Assembly (NCBI GenBank): GCA_020637615.1
Contig: JACKKC010000008.1
Coordinates: 1 to 64,000 of the forward strand
Length of the DNA: 64,000 nucleotides
Source of the DNA: Rhodovulum sp.
GTDB lineage: Bacteria; Pseudomonadota; Alphaproteobacteria; Rhodobacterales; Rhodobacteraceae
Reading direction: 5' to 3'
Below the pieces are notes generated by a model. The model was not told the DNA's origin, searched no databases, and saw nothing but the letters and a program-made list of their open reading frames with translations. A program made the translations under genes and the position numbers. This document shows positions 25,438-34,394 of the stretch, in pieces (the first letter of the stretch is position 1; each line of letters opens with the position of its first letter).

Positions 25438-26199
25438 ATGGGTGACCGACTGGGTGTCGGCGCGCGGCCTTCCGTGCGCCGCAGGGGGATGATCGTCGCG
25501 ACGGTCATCCTGGGCTTCGCCTGCGTGCTGGGTTTTCGTGGCGACGCCTCCGAGAACGGGGGGCGGGCGCTCGACCATCACCTCACGGTCTTCAACGGCC
25601 GGATCGTCGGATCGGCCTTCGTGATCGCCGACGGGCTCGCGGTCACCAACGCCCATGTGGTGCGCGGGCTTCGGCCCGGCGGGCGCCTCGAACTCGTCGC
25701 CTCCGGTCCGGGGCGTGCCAGGGGTGCGGGAAAGGTGCTCGCGATCAGCCCGCGCATGGATCTCGCGGTGCTCTCGGTGCCGGGCGGCCTCGCGCCGCCG
25801 GTGCCGGGGGAGGATGCGCCCCGGGTCGCCGGGCTCGCGGTGGTTGCGGCCGGGATCGACGCGGGCGGCGGCCGGCGCGGACTGCCGCGGCTGGAACTGG
25901 CCGGGCGGGTCATCAACCCGGCCAACGATTCGACCGGCTTCGGTCCCGCGCTCGTCGCCCTTCTTCCCGGGGTGCGGCCGGGGTTCTCGGGCGGGCCGAT
26001 GTTCGACCGCGCCGGCCGGCTGGTGGGAATGATCGCGGCGATCCGGCCGGCGCGGTCGGCGGCGGCCGCCATGCCGATGGCCGCCTCCGGCTTCGCCCCG
26101 AAGCAGCAGCGCGCGGCCGCCGCCGAAGAGGCGCTCGTGCTGCGCGCGGGCGAGCTCAGGGCCGAGGCGCAGCGCCTGTTGCGGAGCGCCGGTCGCTAG
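25438..26199 (+). CDS. Trypsin-like serine protease (S1C type), membrane-anchored or exported
   Basis: The ~253-residue protein has an N-terminal hydrophobic segment (MIVATVILGFACVLGF) acting as signal or anchor. A chymotrypsin-like fold follows with an intact triad: His in TNAHVV, Asp in RMDLAVL and Ser in PGFSGGPMFD. There is no PDZ domain, unlike DegP/HtrA. A helical, Ala-rich C-terminus follows (AAAEEALVLRAGELRAEAQRLL). The ATG at 25438 is preferred; an earlier in-frame ATG at 25396 is also possible. It is divergent from tpsA, so a role in processing or quality control of the exoprotein is conceivable but inferred only from position. Confidence 0.82.
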   Translation: MGDRLGVGARPSVRRRGMIVATVILGFACVLGFRGDASENGGRALDHHLTVFNGRIVGSAFVIADGLAVTNAHVVRGLRPGGRLELVASGPGRARGAGKVLAISPRMDLAVLSVPGGLAPPVPGEDAPRVAGLAVVAAGIDAGGGRRGLPRLELAGRVINPANDSTGFGPALVALLPGVRPGFSGGPMFDRAGRLVGMIAAIRPARSAAAAMPMAASGFAPKQQRAAAAEEALVLRAGELRAEAQRLLRSAGR

Positions 26200-26294
26200 C
26201 CGGGCCGCCGGCGGAAGGCGGAGGCGGGTCGATTCCGGCCTGACGTCGGGCGCAGTCTGTCCTATAGAGCGGCCGTCCGGACCGGGGGGATGGC

Positions 26295-27500
26295 ATGGCG
26301 CTTGCGGGACGCGAAATCGCGGTGATCGGCGCGGGGATCGGCGGCCTCGCCGCCGCCACGGCGCTGGCGCAGCGGCGGGCCAGGGTGACGGTCTTCGAGC
26401 GGGCGCCGGCGCTCGGCGAGGTCGGCGCCGGATTGCAGGTCGCCCCGAACGGCGTGGCGGTCCTGGAGGCGCTGGGGATGCGCGACGCCGCCGAGGCCCG
26501 GGCCGGTCTCCCCCGGGGCATCGAATTGCGCGACCATCGCTCCGACCGCATCGTCGCCCGGGTGCCGCTGGGCCCGACCAGCGTCGCGCGCTACGGCCGC
26601 CCCTACTGGCATTTCCACCGCGCCGATCTGCTGGCGCTGCTGGCGGAGGCCGCGCGCGAGGCCGGCGTCGAGCTGCGCCTCGGCACGGCGATCACCCAGG
26701 TCGCGGAAACCGCGCAGGGGCTCCGGGTGGTGCCGGAGGCGGGCCCCGAGCATGCTGCGGAGATCGTCGTCGGCGCGGACGGCATCCGCTCGCGCCTGCG
26801 CGCCGACTGGCTGGAGGGGCAGTCGCCGCGCTTCACCGGCCATGTGGCCTGGCGGGGGCTGGTCGATGCGGCGCGGCTGGGCGCGCCGGGCCTCGCCGAG
26901 GTGGCGCGGGTCACGGTCGGGCCGCGGCGGCATCTCGTCACCTATCCGCTGCGCGGCGGGCGGCAGGTCAATTTCGTGGCCGTCGAGGAGCGCGCCTCCT
27001 GGACGGCGGAGGGCTGGATGGAAGCGGACGATCCGGCCAATCTGCGCCGGGCCTTCGCCGATTGGGGCGGGCCGGCGGCGGATCTGCTCGAGGGGGTGGA
27101 GGAGACCTTCCTCTGGGGGCTCTTCGATCATCCGCCGCTGCCGCGCTGGGTGACGGGCCGGATCGCGCTCCTGGGCGATGCCTGCCATCCGATGCTGCCT
27201 TATCTCGCGCAGGGCGCGACCATGGCGCTGGAGGATGCCTGGGTGCTGGCCGCCGAGCTCGACGTGGCGGAGACGCCGGAGCGCGGGCTGCTCGCCTACG
27301 AGGCGCGGCGGGCGCCGCGGGCGGGGCGGGTGCAGCGGGCTTCGGCGCGGAACGGCCGGATCTTCCACCTGCGGCCGGGCATGCGCGATGCCGCGCATCT
27401 GGGGCTGCGGGCGGTGAGCGCCGCGGCGCCGGGCCTGCTGACCGGGCGGTTCGACTGGCTCTTCGGGGCGGATGTGGTGAGCGACCGGGCGACGGGGTGA
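26295..27500 (+). CDS. FAD-dependent monooxygenase (salicylate hydroxylase-like)
   Basis: The 401-residue flavoprotein belongs to the class A aromatic hydroxylases. It has the FAD-binding G-x-G-x-x-G in VIGAGIGGLAAATAL followed by VFERAP, the DG motif GADGIRSRLR, and the second FAD motif IALLGDACHPMLPYLAQGATMALEDA. These enzymes use NAD(P)H and O2 to hydroxylate aromatic rings, such as salicylate or 3-hydroxybenzoate. No ring-cleavage gene is nearby, so the substrate is unknown. It is a single gene, 95 bases after the protease gene, with a family A repeat directly downstream. Confidence 0.88.
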   Translation: MALAGREIAVIGAGIGGLAAATALAQRRARVTVFERAPALGEVGAGLQVAPNGVAVLEALGMRDAAEARAGLPRGIELRDHRSDRIVARVPLGPTSVARYGRPYWHFHRADLLALLAEAAREAGVELRLGTAITQVAETAQGLRVVPEAGPEHAAEIVVGADGIRSRLRADWLEGQSPRFTGHVAWRGLVDAARLGAPGLAEVARVTVGPRRHLVTYPLRGGRQVNFVAVEERASWTAEGWMEADDPANLRRAFADWGGPAADLLEGVEETFLWGLFDHPPLPRWVTGRIALLGDACHPMLPYLAQGATMALEDAWVLAAELDVAETPERGLLAYEARRAPRAGRVQRASARNGRIFHLRPGMRDAAHLGLRAVSAAAPGLLTGRFDWLFGADVVSDRATG

Positions 27501-27736
27501 CGTCTCATGGCATCCGGGTGAATCGATCGCCAGAGGGTTGCCCCGAACCGGCATCGGCGAGGCACTGCCTCGCGCCGGTTCGTCGGCCGGAGCGCGTGAG
27601 CGCGTAGGCCGAGGGGGGTTGGGTTTCACCGGCAGCGGGTAATCCGCGCGCGCCTGACTGGGCGGGCGCGCTTGTCGCGCCTGCCGAGGGGCAGGCAGGC
27701 GCGCGCGGATTTGTCACGTGCCAAATCCGCGAGGGG
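27501..27736 (+). repeat. Dispersed intergenic repeat family A, copy A2
   Basis: This is a near full-length match to 6701-6936 in the same orientation, including the nested hairpin GAACCGGC...GGCGAGGCA-C-TGCCTCGC...GCCGGTTC, the GGCGGGCGCGCTTGTCGCGC block and GGATTTGTCACGTGCCAAATCC at the end. Most of the 377-base gap between the monooxygenase and xth is this element. The last ~140 bases before the xth stop show nothing recognisable. Confidence 0.85.
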
Positions 27737-27877
27737 AAGGCGGCGGTGCTACGGGGGACGGTTGCCTGGAGGCGCGCGGCATGGCTAGGGGGTGCAGCCT
27801 TTCCGCCGATCGCCGCGGGCCGATCGGGCCGGGGGCACCCGGCCCTAGGTGGAATGGAAGTCGACGGGGCGCGCGTC

Positions 27878-28660
27878 TCAGGCGTCGAGCGCCACCCAGA
27901 TCGGAACGTGGTCGGAGGGCCTTTCGCGGCTGCGGACCTCCTTGTCGATCCCGCAGGCCGTCAGGCGGTCGGCGGCCTGCGGCGTCAGCAGCACATGGTC
28001 GATGCGGATGCCGTTGTTCTTTTGCCAGGCCCCGCCCTGGAAGTCCCAGAAGGTATAGATGCCGGGGCTCGCGTCGGTGGCGCGCAGCGCGTCCGTCAGG
28101 CCGAGATTGACCAGGCGGTGGAAGGCGGCGCGGGTCGGGGGCAGGAAGAGCGCGTCCGCTTCCCAGTCCCTGGGGTCGCGGCAGTCCTCGGCCTGCGGGA
28201 TGACGTTGAAATCCCCCAGGATCACCGCCGCGTCCTCCGCCTGCAGCAGCGCCGCGGCGCGATGCTGCAACCGCTCCATCCAGGCGAGCTTGTAGTCGTA
28301 TTTCGGGCCGGGCGCGGGATTGCCGTTGGGCAGGTAGAGGCCGCAGATGCGCAGGGCGGCATGCTCGCCCACGACCGTCGCCTCGATCCAGCGCGCCTGG
28401 TCGTCGGAATCGTCCCCGGGCAGGCCGCGGGCGACGTCCTCGAGCGGCAGGCGGGAGAGGATCGCGACGCCGTTGAAGCCCTTCTGCCCATGGGTCGCGA
28501 TATTGTACCCCGCATCCTCGATTTCGGACCGCGGGAAGGCCTCGTCGAGCGACTTGATCTCCTGCAGCACGGCCACGTCGGGCCGGGCCTCGGCCAGCCA
28601 GTCGAGCAGGGCCGGCAGGCGGGCCTTGATTCCATTGATGTTGAAGGAGGCGATCTTCAT
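27878..28660 (-). CDS. xth: Exodeoxyribonuclease III
   Basis: The 260-residue AP endonuclease/3'-5' exonuclease has the EEP-fold signatures MKIASFNINGIKARL, LQEIK (Glu ligand), GLYLPNGNP, ILGDFNV and the C-terminal SDHVPIW with the catalytic Asp-His. It acts in base-excision repair of abasic sites and blocked 3' ends. The length matches the family. It is monocistronic and convergent with the flavin monooxygenase gene across a family A repeat. Confidence 0.95.
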   Translation of the reverse strand: MKIASFNINGIKARLPALLDWLAEARPDVAVLQEIKSLDEAFPRSEIEDAGYNIATHGQKGFNGVAILSRLPLEDVARGLPGDDSDDQARWIEATVVGEHAALRICGLYLPNGNPAPGPKYDYKLAWMERLQHRAAALLQAEDAAVILGDFNVIPQAEDCRDPRDWEADALFLPPTRAAFHRLVNLGLTDALRATDASPGIYTFWDFQGGAWQKNNGIRIDHVLLTPQAADRLTACGIDKEVRSRERPSDHVPIWVALDA

Positions 28661-28853
28661 CCCGGGATCCCGCGCTGGCCTGGGCGGAGCCTAGGAGCGG
28701 GGCCGGGGCACCGCAAGGGCGGCGGGTCGGAAAACGCCATGCCAGGGCCTCGCGCCGGCTGGCCCGCCTGGCCCCGCCGTGCGAGACTGCGGGACCCGGT
28801 CGTGGCCTCAGCCCCATGCCGCCGCGGCCCCATGCGAACGCGAGGCTCCAGCG

Positions 28854-29150
28854 ATGCATTTCATCGTCAATCACCTGCCGATCCGCGCCGATGCCGACTG
28901 GCCGGAGATGGCGCGCAGGTTCGGTGATTTCGCCGCCGGGCTCAAGGTCTCCCGGCCGGGCGTGACCTCGGCGCTGCTGCTGCGGGCCGGGGAGGAGGAG
29001 GCCATCGTCATCGTCGGCTATGCCGATCTCGCGACCTTGAAGGATGTCTCGTCGAACGTGGCGGCACCCTGGTTCGCGGAGAACATCCGGCCCTATCTGA
29101 GCGGCCCGGCCGCACGGTCGGTCGGCGAGATGCTGGCCGGCTTCGCCTGA
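28854..29150 (+). CDS. Hypothetical protein, 98 aa, possible dimeric alpha/beta barrel
   Basis: The predicted protein begins MHFIVNHLPIRADADWPEMARRF and alternates strand, helix, strand (SALLLRAGEEEAIVIVGYAD) in the manner of small ABM-like ferredoxin-fold monooxygenases. The motif support is weak. There is no signal peptide. It is a single gene between xth and the Fe-S carrier gene. The upstream region has GCGAGG only loosely placed as a ribosome site. Function is unknown. Confidence 0.6.
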   Translation: MHFIVNHLPIRADADWPEMARRFGDFAAGLKVSRPGVTSALLLRAGEEEAIVIVGYADLATLKDVSSNVAAPWFAENIRPYLSGPAARSVGEMLAGFA

Positions 29151-29265
29151 AGCCGCGGCCTTCGCGCCGGCTGGACATCCGCGCTGCCGGTCCGGCCGGC
29201 CCGATAAATCCCTCGGGCAGAAGGTGGACGGGGCATCCCGGCCGCTTGCCTCGATCCGCCGCGGG

Positions 29266-29595
29266 TCAGATCGAGAAGGAGGTGCCGCAGCCGCAGGAGG
29301 AGGTGGCGTTGGGGTTGCGGACCACGAAGCGGGCGCCGATCAGCTCGTCGGCGAAGTCGATCTCGGCGTCGGCGAGGAAGGGCAGCGAGACCGGGTCGAT
29401 CAAAACCCGCGCCCCGTCCTTCTCCAGCACCAGGTCGTCGGAGGCGGGGGCGGGTTCGAGATGCATGTCGTACTGGAAGCCGGAGCAGCCGCCGCCCTCG
29501 ACGGCGACGCGCAGGCATTGCGGGTCGTCCCCGCCGATCTCCTGCAGTCGCTGAAAGGCGCGGTCGGTGACCCTGGGGGGAATGGCGATCTGCAT
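29266..29595 (-). CDS. A-type Fe-S cluster carrier (IscA/ErpA/SufA family)
   Basis: The 109-residue protein has all three conserved Cys of A-type carriers: GGCSGF near residue 37 and CGCG near the C-terminus (SSCGCGTSFSI). It accepts Fe-S clusters from scaffold proteins and hands them to target enzymes. MQIAIPPRVTDRAFQRL is the usual N-terminus. No isc/suf operon is adjacent, which fits an ErpA-like standalone gene. The ATG at 29595 is chosen over an upstream in-frame ATG. Confidence 0.92.
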   Translation of the reverse strand: MQIAIPPRVTDRAFQRLQEIGGDDPQCLRVAVEGGGCSGFQYDMHLEPAPASDDLVLEKDGARVLIDPVSLPFLADAEIDFADELIGARFVVRNPNATSSCGCGTSFSI

Positions 29596-29689
29596 GGCTC
29601 GGCCCGGATGGCGTGTTCCCGTGAGAGATAGGGGCGGCCTTGCCACATGGCAAGCGGCCGGCGGGGAGGCTCGGGGCGCTCGTACACGG

Positions 29690-29890
29690 CGTGCTTTCCT
29701 TCATATTCGACCGTCCCACACCAAAATGAGGGCGGCGCCTGACCCGGGCGGAAGCGGAGCGCCCGCCTTGGGGTCGGGGCGGGCGCTGCCCGGCGGTACC
29801 CGCCGGGCGGGATGGTGACACTGGTCCTGTCCGGAACTCGGTCGGTCGGGGTTGCGTTGCCGGATGCAATTTCACTGGCACAAGGCGCGT
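29690..29890 (+). repeat. Dispersed intergenic repeat family B, copy B2
   Basis: The order matches the family: GACCGTCCCACACCAAAATG, AGGGCGGCGCCTGACCCGGGCGG, GGGCGGGCGCTGCCCGGCGG, TACCCGCCGGGCGGGATGG, GGAACTCGGTCGG and GTTGCGTTGCCGGATGCAAT. It fills most of the 352-base divergent gap between the Fe-S carrier gene and dgt, and lacks the central CGTCGTGCCGG hairpin. Confidence 0.75.
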
Positions 29891-29947
29891 CGCTCGGCGG
29901 TGCTTCCGGCCCGGGCGGCGATGGTCTAGACATCGGGGAAGCCGCCC

Positions 29948-31117
29948 GTGCCGCCGACCGAAAGCGACCCGATGACCGCAGCCTTCGCTACCTCGCCCGC
30001 GATCAGCCGGGGCCGGCTCTTCGCGGAGGAGGATTCCACGCACCGGTCCTGCTACCAGCGCGACCGCGACCGGATCATCCATTCCTCCGCCTTCCGGCGG
30101 CTCAAGCACAAGACCCAGGTCTTCGTGGAGCATGAGGGCGACTACTACCGCACCCGGCTGACGCATTCGATCGAGGTGGCGCAGGTCGCGCGCACGATCG
30201 CGCGCACCCTGGGGCTGAACGAGGAGCTCGCCGAGGCGGTGGCGCTCGCCCACGACCTCGGCCATCCGCCCTTCGGCCATACCGGCGAGGAGGCGCTGCA
30301 GGCGGTGATGGAGCCCTGGGGCGGGTTCGACCACAACGCCCAGGCCCTGACCATCGTCACCCGGCTCGAGGCGCACTACGCCGAGTTCGACGGGCTGAAC
30401 CTGACCTGGGAGACGCTCGAGGGCATCGCCAAGCACAACGGCCCGGTGACGGGCGAGGTGCCGGCGGCGCTGGCGGATTATACCGCGCGGCACGATCTGG
30501 AGCTCGATTCCCATGCCAGCGCCGAGGCGCAGGTGGCGGCGATCTCCGACGACATCGCCTACAACAACCACGATCTCGCCGACGGGCTGCGCGCGGGGCT
30601 CTTCAGCCTCGAGGATCTGCGCGCGCTGCCGCTGATCGGGCGCTGCATCGCCGAGGTGGACGCGCGCTGGCCGGGGCTGGCGCCGGCGCGGCGCGAGCAC
30701 GAGGCGCTGCGGCGCTTCTTCGGGCTCCTGGTCGAGGACGTGCTGGCCACGAGCCGGGCACGGATCGCCGAGCACGACCCGAAGGACGCCGCGGCGATCC
30801 GCCATCTCGGCGTGCCGGTCGTGCGCTTCTCGGAGGCGAGCTTCGCGGAGCTGAAGGTGATCCGCGAGTTTCTCTATCACCGCATGTACCGGCACTGGAC
30901 CGTGCAGCGGATGCGGCGCAAGGCCCGCGCGGTGGTGCGCGAGCTCTTCGAGATGTTCCTCGGCGCGCCGGAGCTCATGCCGCCGGAATGGAACGCCTGC
31001 GCCCGGCTCGAGACCGGCGCGCGGGCGCGGGTGGTCTCGGACTACATCGCCGGCATGACCGACCGCTTCGCGCTGCAGGAGCACCGCAAGCTGACCGACC
31101 CGGACGTGCGGGCATGA
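29948..31117 (+). CDS. dgt: Deoxyguanosinetriphosphate triphosphohydrolase (dGTPase)
   Basis: The 389-residue HD-domain hydrolase removes triphosphate from dNTPs, classically dGTP. HD signature residues are in RLTHSIEVAQ (His) and ALAHDLGHPPFGHTGE (His-Asp), with the later DDIAYNNHDLADG (Asp). It also has the N-terminal SAFRRLKHKTQVF block. The start GTG at 29948 follows GGGGAAG at good spacing; an ATG at 29972 is the alternative. A family B repeat lies upstream and the glycine-zipper lipoprotein gene is 89 bases downstream. Confidence 0.93.
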   Translation: MPPTESDPMTAAFATSPAISRGRLFAEEDSTHRSCYQRDRDRIIHSSAFRRLKHKTQVFVEHEGDYYRTRLTHSIEVAQVARTIARTLGLNEELAEAVALAHDLGHPPFGHTGEEALQAVMEPWGGFDHNAQALTIVTRLEAHYAEFDGLNLTWETLEGIAKHNGPVTGEVPAALADYTARHDLELDSHASAEAQVAAISDDIAYNNHDLADGLRAGLFSLEDLRALPLIGRCIAEVDARWPGLAPARREHEALRRFFGLLVEDVLATSRARIAEHDPKDAAAIRHLGVPVVRFSEASFAELKVIREFLYHRMYRHWTVQRMRRKARAVVRELFEMFLGAPELMPPEWNACARLETGARARVVSDYIAGMTDRFALQEHRKLTDPDVRA

Positions 31118-31206
31118 CGTGGTGGACATTTTCGCCGCAATCGGGTTTCAGAATCCCGGTCCGGGTTGTCCGGACGGACGACAGGATTGAAAGGCAGGCA
31201 AACAGG

Positions 31207-31677
31207 ATGAGAATGACGGATTTCGCGAAGGTTTCCGGCGCGGCGCTGGTGGCGCTGGGCCTTCTGGGCTGCACGCCGCAGAATACCGGGAACCTCGTCA
31301 ACGCCAATCAGGCGCAGGGCGCGCAGTCGGTCTCCTTCGGCGAGATCATCGGCGCGCAGCCGGTGCAGGTTCAGGGCGGCAACAAGACGGCCGAAGTCGT
31401 GGGCACGCTGGCCGGCGGCCTGGCCGGCGGGCTGCTCGGCAACGAGGTCGGGGGCGGCCTCGGCAAGGACATCGCGACGGTGGCGGGCGCGACCGCGGGT
31501 GCCGCGGCGGGCAACCGGGTGGCCGGGGCGGCGACCACGGTCCAGTCGACGCAATGGACGGTCCGGCTCGACGACGGGCGCACCATCGCGGTCATCCAGG
31601 CCGAGCCGGTCTTCTCGATGGGCCAGCGGGTTCAGGTGATCCAGAGCGCCGACGGCACGACCCGGCTCCTGCCCTGA
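31207..31677 (+). CDS. Glycine-zipper 2TM (17 kDa antigen/SlyB-like) lipoprotein
   Basis: The 156-residue protein has a lipoprotein signal (VALGLLGC). A glycine-zipper hairpin follows: GTLAGGLAGGLLGNEVGGGLG then ATAGAAAGNRVAGA, typical of the SlyB/Pcp/rickettsial 17 kDa outer membrane lipoprotein family. The C-terminal ~50 residues (WTVRLDDGRTIAVIQAEP...VQVIQSADGTTRLLP) form a small SH3-like fold. It is probably an outer-membrane-anchored stabiliser. AACAGGATGAGAATG gives ATG at 31207. Confidence 0.88.
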   Translation: MRMTDFAKVSGAALVALGLLGCTPQNTGNLVNANQAQGAQSVSFGEIIGAQPVQVQGGNKTAEVVGTLAGGLAGGLLGNEVGGGLGKDIATVAGATAGAAAGNRVAGAATTVQSTQWTVRLDDGRTIAVIQAEPVFSMGQRVQVIQSADGTTRLLP

Positions 31678-31823
31678 GGTCGGTCCGGCGCGTCCCGCGC
31701 GGCTGCGGTGCCGGCACTTGTTGCCGGCCCGCAACAGCCGCGGAGAAGCTGCCGGGACATCTTCACCCCGACGGCGGCCGCGCCGAAGATGCGGCATCGC
31801 GCAATGCTGATCGGGGTGAGATC

Positions 31824-32462
31824 ATGACGGGACGATCGACGTTCTTCGCGGCCGCGGCGATCGCGGCGCTGGTGGCCGGCGCGGGCGCGGCCTCGGCGCA
31901 GGGGTTCGGCGGCTCCTTCTATCTCAAGGGCTTCGGCGGCGCGACCTGGCCCTCGGGCGAGGAGAACGAGCTGCAGTTCCTCGGCGGCGGCACCGATATC
32001 GACGTCAAGCTCGACTACGACACCGGCTACGTGCTCGGGGTCGCGGTCGGATACAACTACACCCCGAACATCGGCGTGGAGCTGGAATACGGCTTCCGGC
32101 AGGCGGATCTGAAAGGTCAGGTCAGCGGCGACACACGCTCGAACGCGGTGATGGTCAATGCGATCTACCGGCTCGACGGCATGGGGGCGGACGGCGCCTT
32201 CCAGCCCTATTTCGGCGCCGGCATCGGCGGGGCGAACATCGACCTGCAGACCGAGGACAACGGGTCCTTCGACAACAACGGGCTCTTCGCCTGGCAGCTG
32301 ATCGGCGGCGTCGGCTACCGGATCTCGCCGGACTGGACGCTGATGGGCGAGGCGCGCTGGTATTCGGTCAACAGCGGCTCGCTCGACGGGGCGGACGGGT
32401 TCTCGCTCGACTCCGGCTTCGAGAGCTTCGACCTGCTCCTGGGCGCGGCCTACAGCTTCTGA
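31824..32462 (+). CDS. Outer-membrane beta-barrel protein (OMP_b-brl/Omp25-like)
   Basis: The 212-residue exported protein has a signal peptide ending GAASA-QGFGG. Eight amphipathic strands follow: FYLKGFGGATW, VAVGYNYTPNIGVELEYGFR, GVGYRISPDWTLMGEARWY and others. The terminal strand ends in Phe (LLLGAAYSF), the usual BAM recognition. It is a clear paralogue of the protein at 33550-34212, sharing YDTGYVLG, NAVM.NA.Y and FAWQLIGGVGY. Its function could be porin-like or structural. Confidence 0.88.
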   Translation: MTGRSTFFAAAAIAALVAGAGAASAQGFGGSFYLKGFGGATWPSGEENELQFLGGGTDIDVKLDYDTGYVLGVAVGYNYTPNIGVELEYGFRQADLKGQVSGDTRSNAVMVNAIYRLDGMGADGAFQPYFGAGIGGANIDLQTEDNGSFDNNGLFAWQLIGGVGYRISPDWTLMGEARWYSVNSGSLDGADGFSLDSGFESFDLLLGAAYSF

Positions 32463-32512
32463 CCGCCGAGAGGGCCGGTCCGCCGGGCCTCGCGGTCGAT
32501 TCCAGTTCCGCG

Positions 32513-32534
32513 CGGGCAGGCAGTCTCCTGCCCG
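32513..32534. terminator. Bidirectional terminator-like hairpin
   Basis: CGGGCAGG (32513-32520) and CCTGCCCG (32527-32534) form a perfect 8-bp stem with loop CAGTCT, centred between the convergent outer membrane protein gene and the membrane protein gene. There is no T-tract. Confidence 0.5.
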
Positions 32535-32600
32535 ATCCACCGGCGTCGATCGGCGGAATGGCTGCACCGCCCTCGACCGCTTCGTGTAACCCGGCGGTGG

Positions 32601-33137
32601 TCAGGTGGCCCTGCGATGGGTCAGCTGCGTGCCGAGCAGGAGTGCTGCGACGGCGAGCAGCGCGAGGCCGAGCAGCACCCAGAGGTACTGCTCCACATAG
32701 GCGACCGCGCCGGTGGCGAGGCCGAGCGCCAGCCCAAGCACCATCAGGCGCCAGCTGACATGGACGCCGCAGAGGAAGGTGCCCAGGGCGAGGATCAGCC
32801 CGTTGACGAGCCCGGTGTCGGCATTCGCCAGCCGGCCCGAGGCGATGAAGAAATAGACGACCTGGACCGAGGCGAAGACCCCGGCCCAGTGCAGGCCGAG
32901 CCGGAGGGCGCTGCGCGAGCCGCGGAAATCCGCGCCCGACTGCTGCCAGTCGACCGCGAGCGAGGCCAGGGCGAAGACCACGGTGATCAGGGTCCAGTAG
33001 CCTTGCGTGCCTGCCGCGGAGACGTCCGAGGCGGCGATGCCGGCGAAGGCGAGCGCGAGCAGGACCAGCGCGGCCAGGGCCTCCAGAAGTGCCTTCCGCG
33101 AGATGCGCGGAGACGCGCCTGCCGGTTCCTCGACCAT
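32601..33137 (-). CDS. Hypothetical integral membrane protein
   Basis: The 178-residue protein has about five to six hydrophobic spans (ALAALVLLALAFAGIA, YWTLITVVFALASLAV, VFASVQVVYFFI, ILALGTFLCGVH, LMVLGLALGLATGAV, VLLGLALLAVAALL). There is no signal or catalytic motif. I do not recognise the family. The ATG at 33137 is preceded by GGAGGAGGGAG, a strong ribosome site. It lies between two paralogous outer membrane protein genes but on the opposite strand, with a family B repeat upstream. Confidence 0.75.
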   Translation of the reverse strand: MVEEPAGASPRISRKALLEALAALVLLALAFAGIAASDVSAAGTQGYWTLITVVFALASLAVDWQQSGADFRGSRSALRLGLHWAGVFASVQVVYFFIASGRLANADTGLVNGLILALGTFLCGVHVSWRLMVLGLALGLATGAVAYVEQYLWVLLGLALLAVAALLLGTQLTHRRAT

Positions 33138-33209
33138 GGCTCCCTCCTCCCCGGGCGATCTTGGACGCGGGCGGCGGGCATTGCAAGGGCGGGGGACGGG
33201 GCTCGGGGG

Positions 33210-33435
33210 CCACGTATCTGGAGCACAATCCTTTTGCTTCGACCATCCCGCTACAAAATGAGGGCAGCGCCCGGCCCGGCGGGAGCGGAGCGCCCGCGTC
33301 GTGCCGGAGGCACGCCTTCGGCGTGACGGGGCGGCGCGGGCGCCGCCCGGCGGTGCCCGCCGGGCGGGATGGCTGCACTGGGCGCGCCCGGAACCCAGGT
33401 GGAGGGGGTGCGTTGCCAGATGCAGTTCCCTTGGC
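33210..33435 (+). repeat. Dispersed intergenic repeat family B, copy B3
   Basis: This copy is full length: CGACCATCCCGCTACAAAATG, AGGGCAGCGCCCG, the CGTCGTGCCGGAGGCACGCC hairpin, GGGCGCCGCCCGGCGG, TGCCCGCCGGGCGGGATGG, GGAACCCAGGT and GTTGCCAGATGCAGTT. It fills most of the 412-base gap between the leftward membrane protein gene and the rightward outer membrane protein gene. Confidence 0.8.
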
Positions 33436-33549
33436 CCGAGCTCGCGGCCCATGCGGAAATCCCGGGGCGCGCCGTTGACCTTCGCGGGCGGCGCCCCAAC
33501 ATGAGGAGCATTTCGCCCGGATCGGGCACGGACAGCACAGGAGGGCAGA

Positions 33550-34212
33550 ATGAACGGCTTCGATCGCACGAAACTCGCGGTCGCCCTGGCGGCGGGGACG
33601 ATGCTGGCCGCCGGAGCGGCTTCGGCGCAGGGCTTCATGAGCGGCGGGCAGTGGTACGTCAAGGGCTTCGGCGGCGCGACCTGGCTGCAGGACCAGTCGG
33701 GCGACGTGAACAGCGGCGGCAGCTTCCTCGCGGATGGCGACGCCAGCTACGACACCGGCTACGTGCTCGGCGCGGCGGTCGGCTACGACTATACGCCGAA
33801 CTTCGGGCTGGAGCTGGAATACGCCTATCGCGACGCCGACACGACCACCGACCTGTCCGGCATCGGCGAGAGCGGCGGCTCGACCAATTCCAACGCGGTC
33901 ATGCTGAACGCGCTCTACAAGTTCGACGGGATGGGTGCGGGCGGCGCGGTGCAGCCCTATGTCGGCGGCGGCCTCGGCTGGGCCAACATGGAATCGGACA
34001 TCGACGACATCGGCTCGTTCAAGCGGGACAATGCCTTCGCCTGGCAGTTGATCGGCGGCGTCGGCTATGCGGTGAACCCGAGCTGGGACATCATCGGCGA
34101 GGTTCGGTATTTCGCGACCGACAGCGGCACTCTGAGCGGGCCGGGCAATCTGTCGTGGGAATCCCAGGTCGAGACCGTCGATCTGCTGCTCGGCGCGGTC
34201 TACAAGTTCTAG
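33550..34212 (+). CDS. Outer-membrane beta-barrel protein, paralogue
   Basis: The 220-residue exported protein has a signal peptide (MLAAGAASA-QGFMSG) and eight-strand barrel features. It ends LLLGAVYKF with a terminal Phe. It shares several long identical stretches with the 31824-32462 product (YVKGFGGATW, DTGYVLG, YTPN.G.ELEY, FAWQLIGGVGY), so the two come from duplication. The extracellular loops differ most, including a Ser/Gly-rich loop near residue 110. An ATG with GGAGGGCAGA upstream supports the start. Confidence 0.88.
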   Translation: MNGFDRTKLAVALAAGTMLAAGAASAQGFMSGGQWYVKGFGGATWLQDQSGDVNSGGSFLADGDASYDTGYVLGAAVGYDYTPNFGLELEYAYRDADTTTDLSGIGESGGSTNSNAVMLNALYKFDGMGAGGAVQPYVGGGLGWANMESDIDDIGSFKRDNAFAWQLIGGVGYAVNPSWDIIGEVRYFATDSGTLSGPGNLSWESQVETVDLLLGAVYKF

Positions 34213-34394
34213 GCCGGCGGAGGCTGCGCTGCGCGCCGTTCGGACAGCGCGCAACGCAGCCGGAGATCCGGCCCGAGCCTTGGGGTTGGTCAACCGGTAG
34301 CGGTGCAGCGAAATCCGCCCGGAACGGGTGATCCGGTCTGCAGAGGAGCGCATCGGACCCGAGCCCGGCCCGTGTGAAGGCGCCGCGTTCTCTT

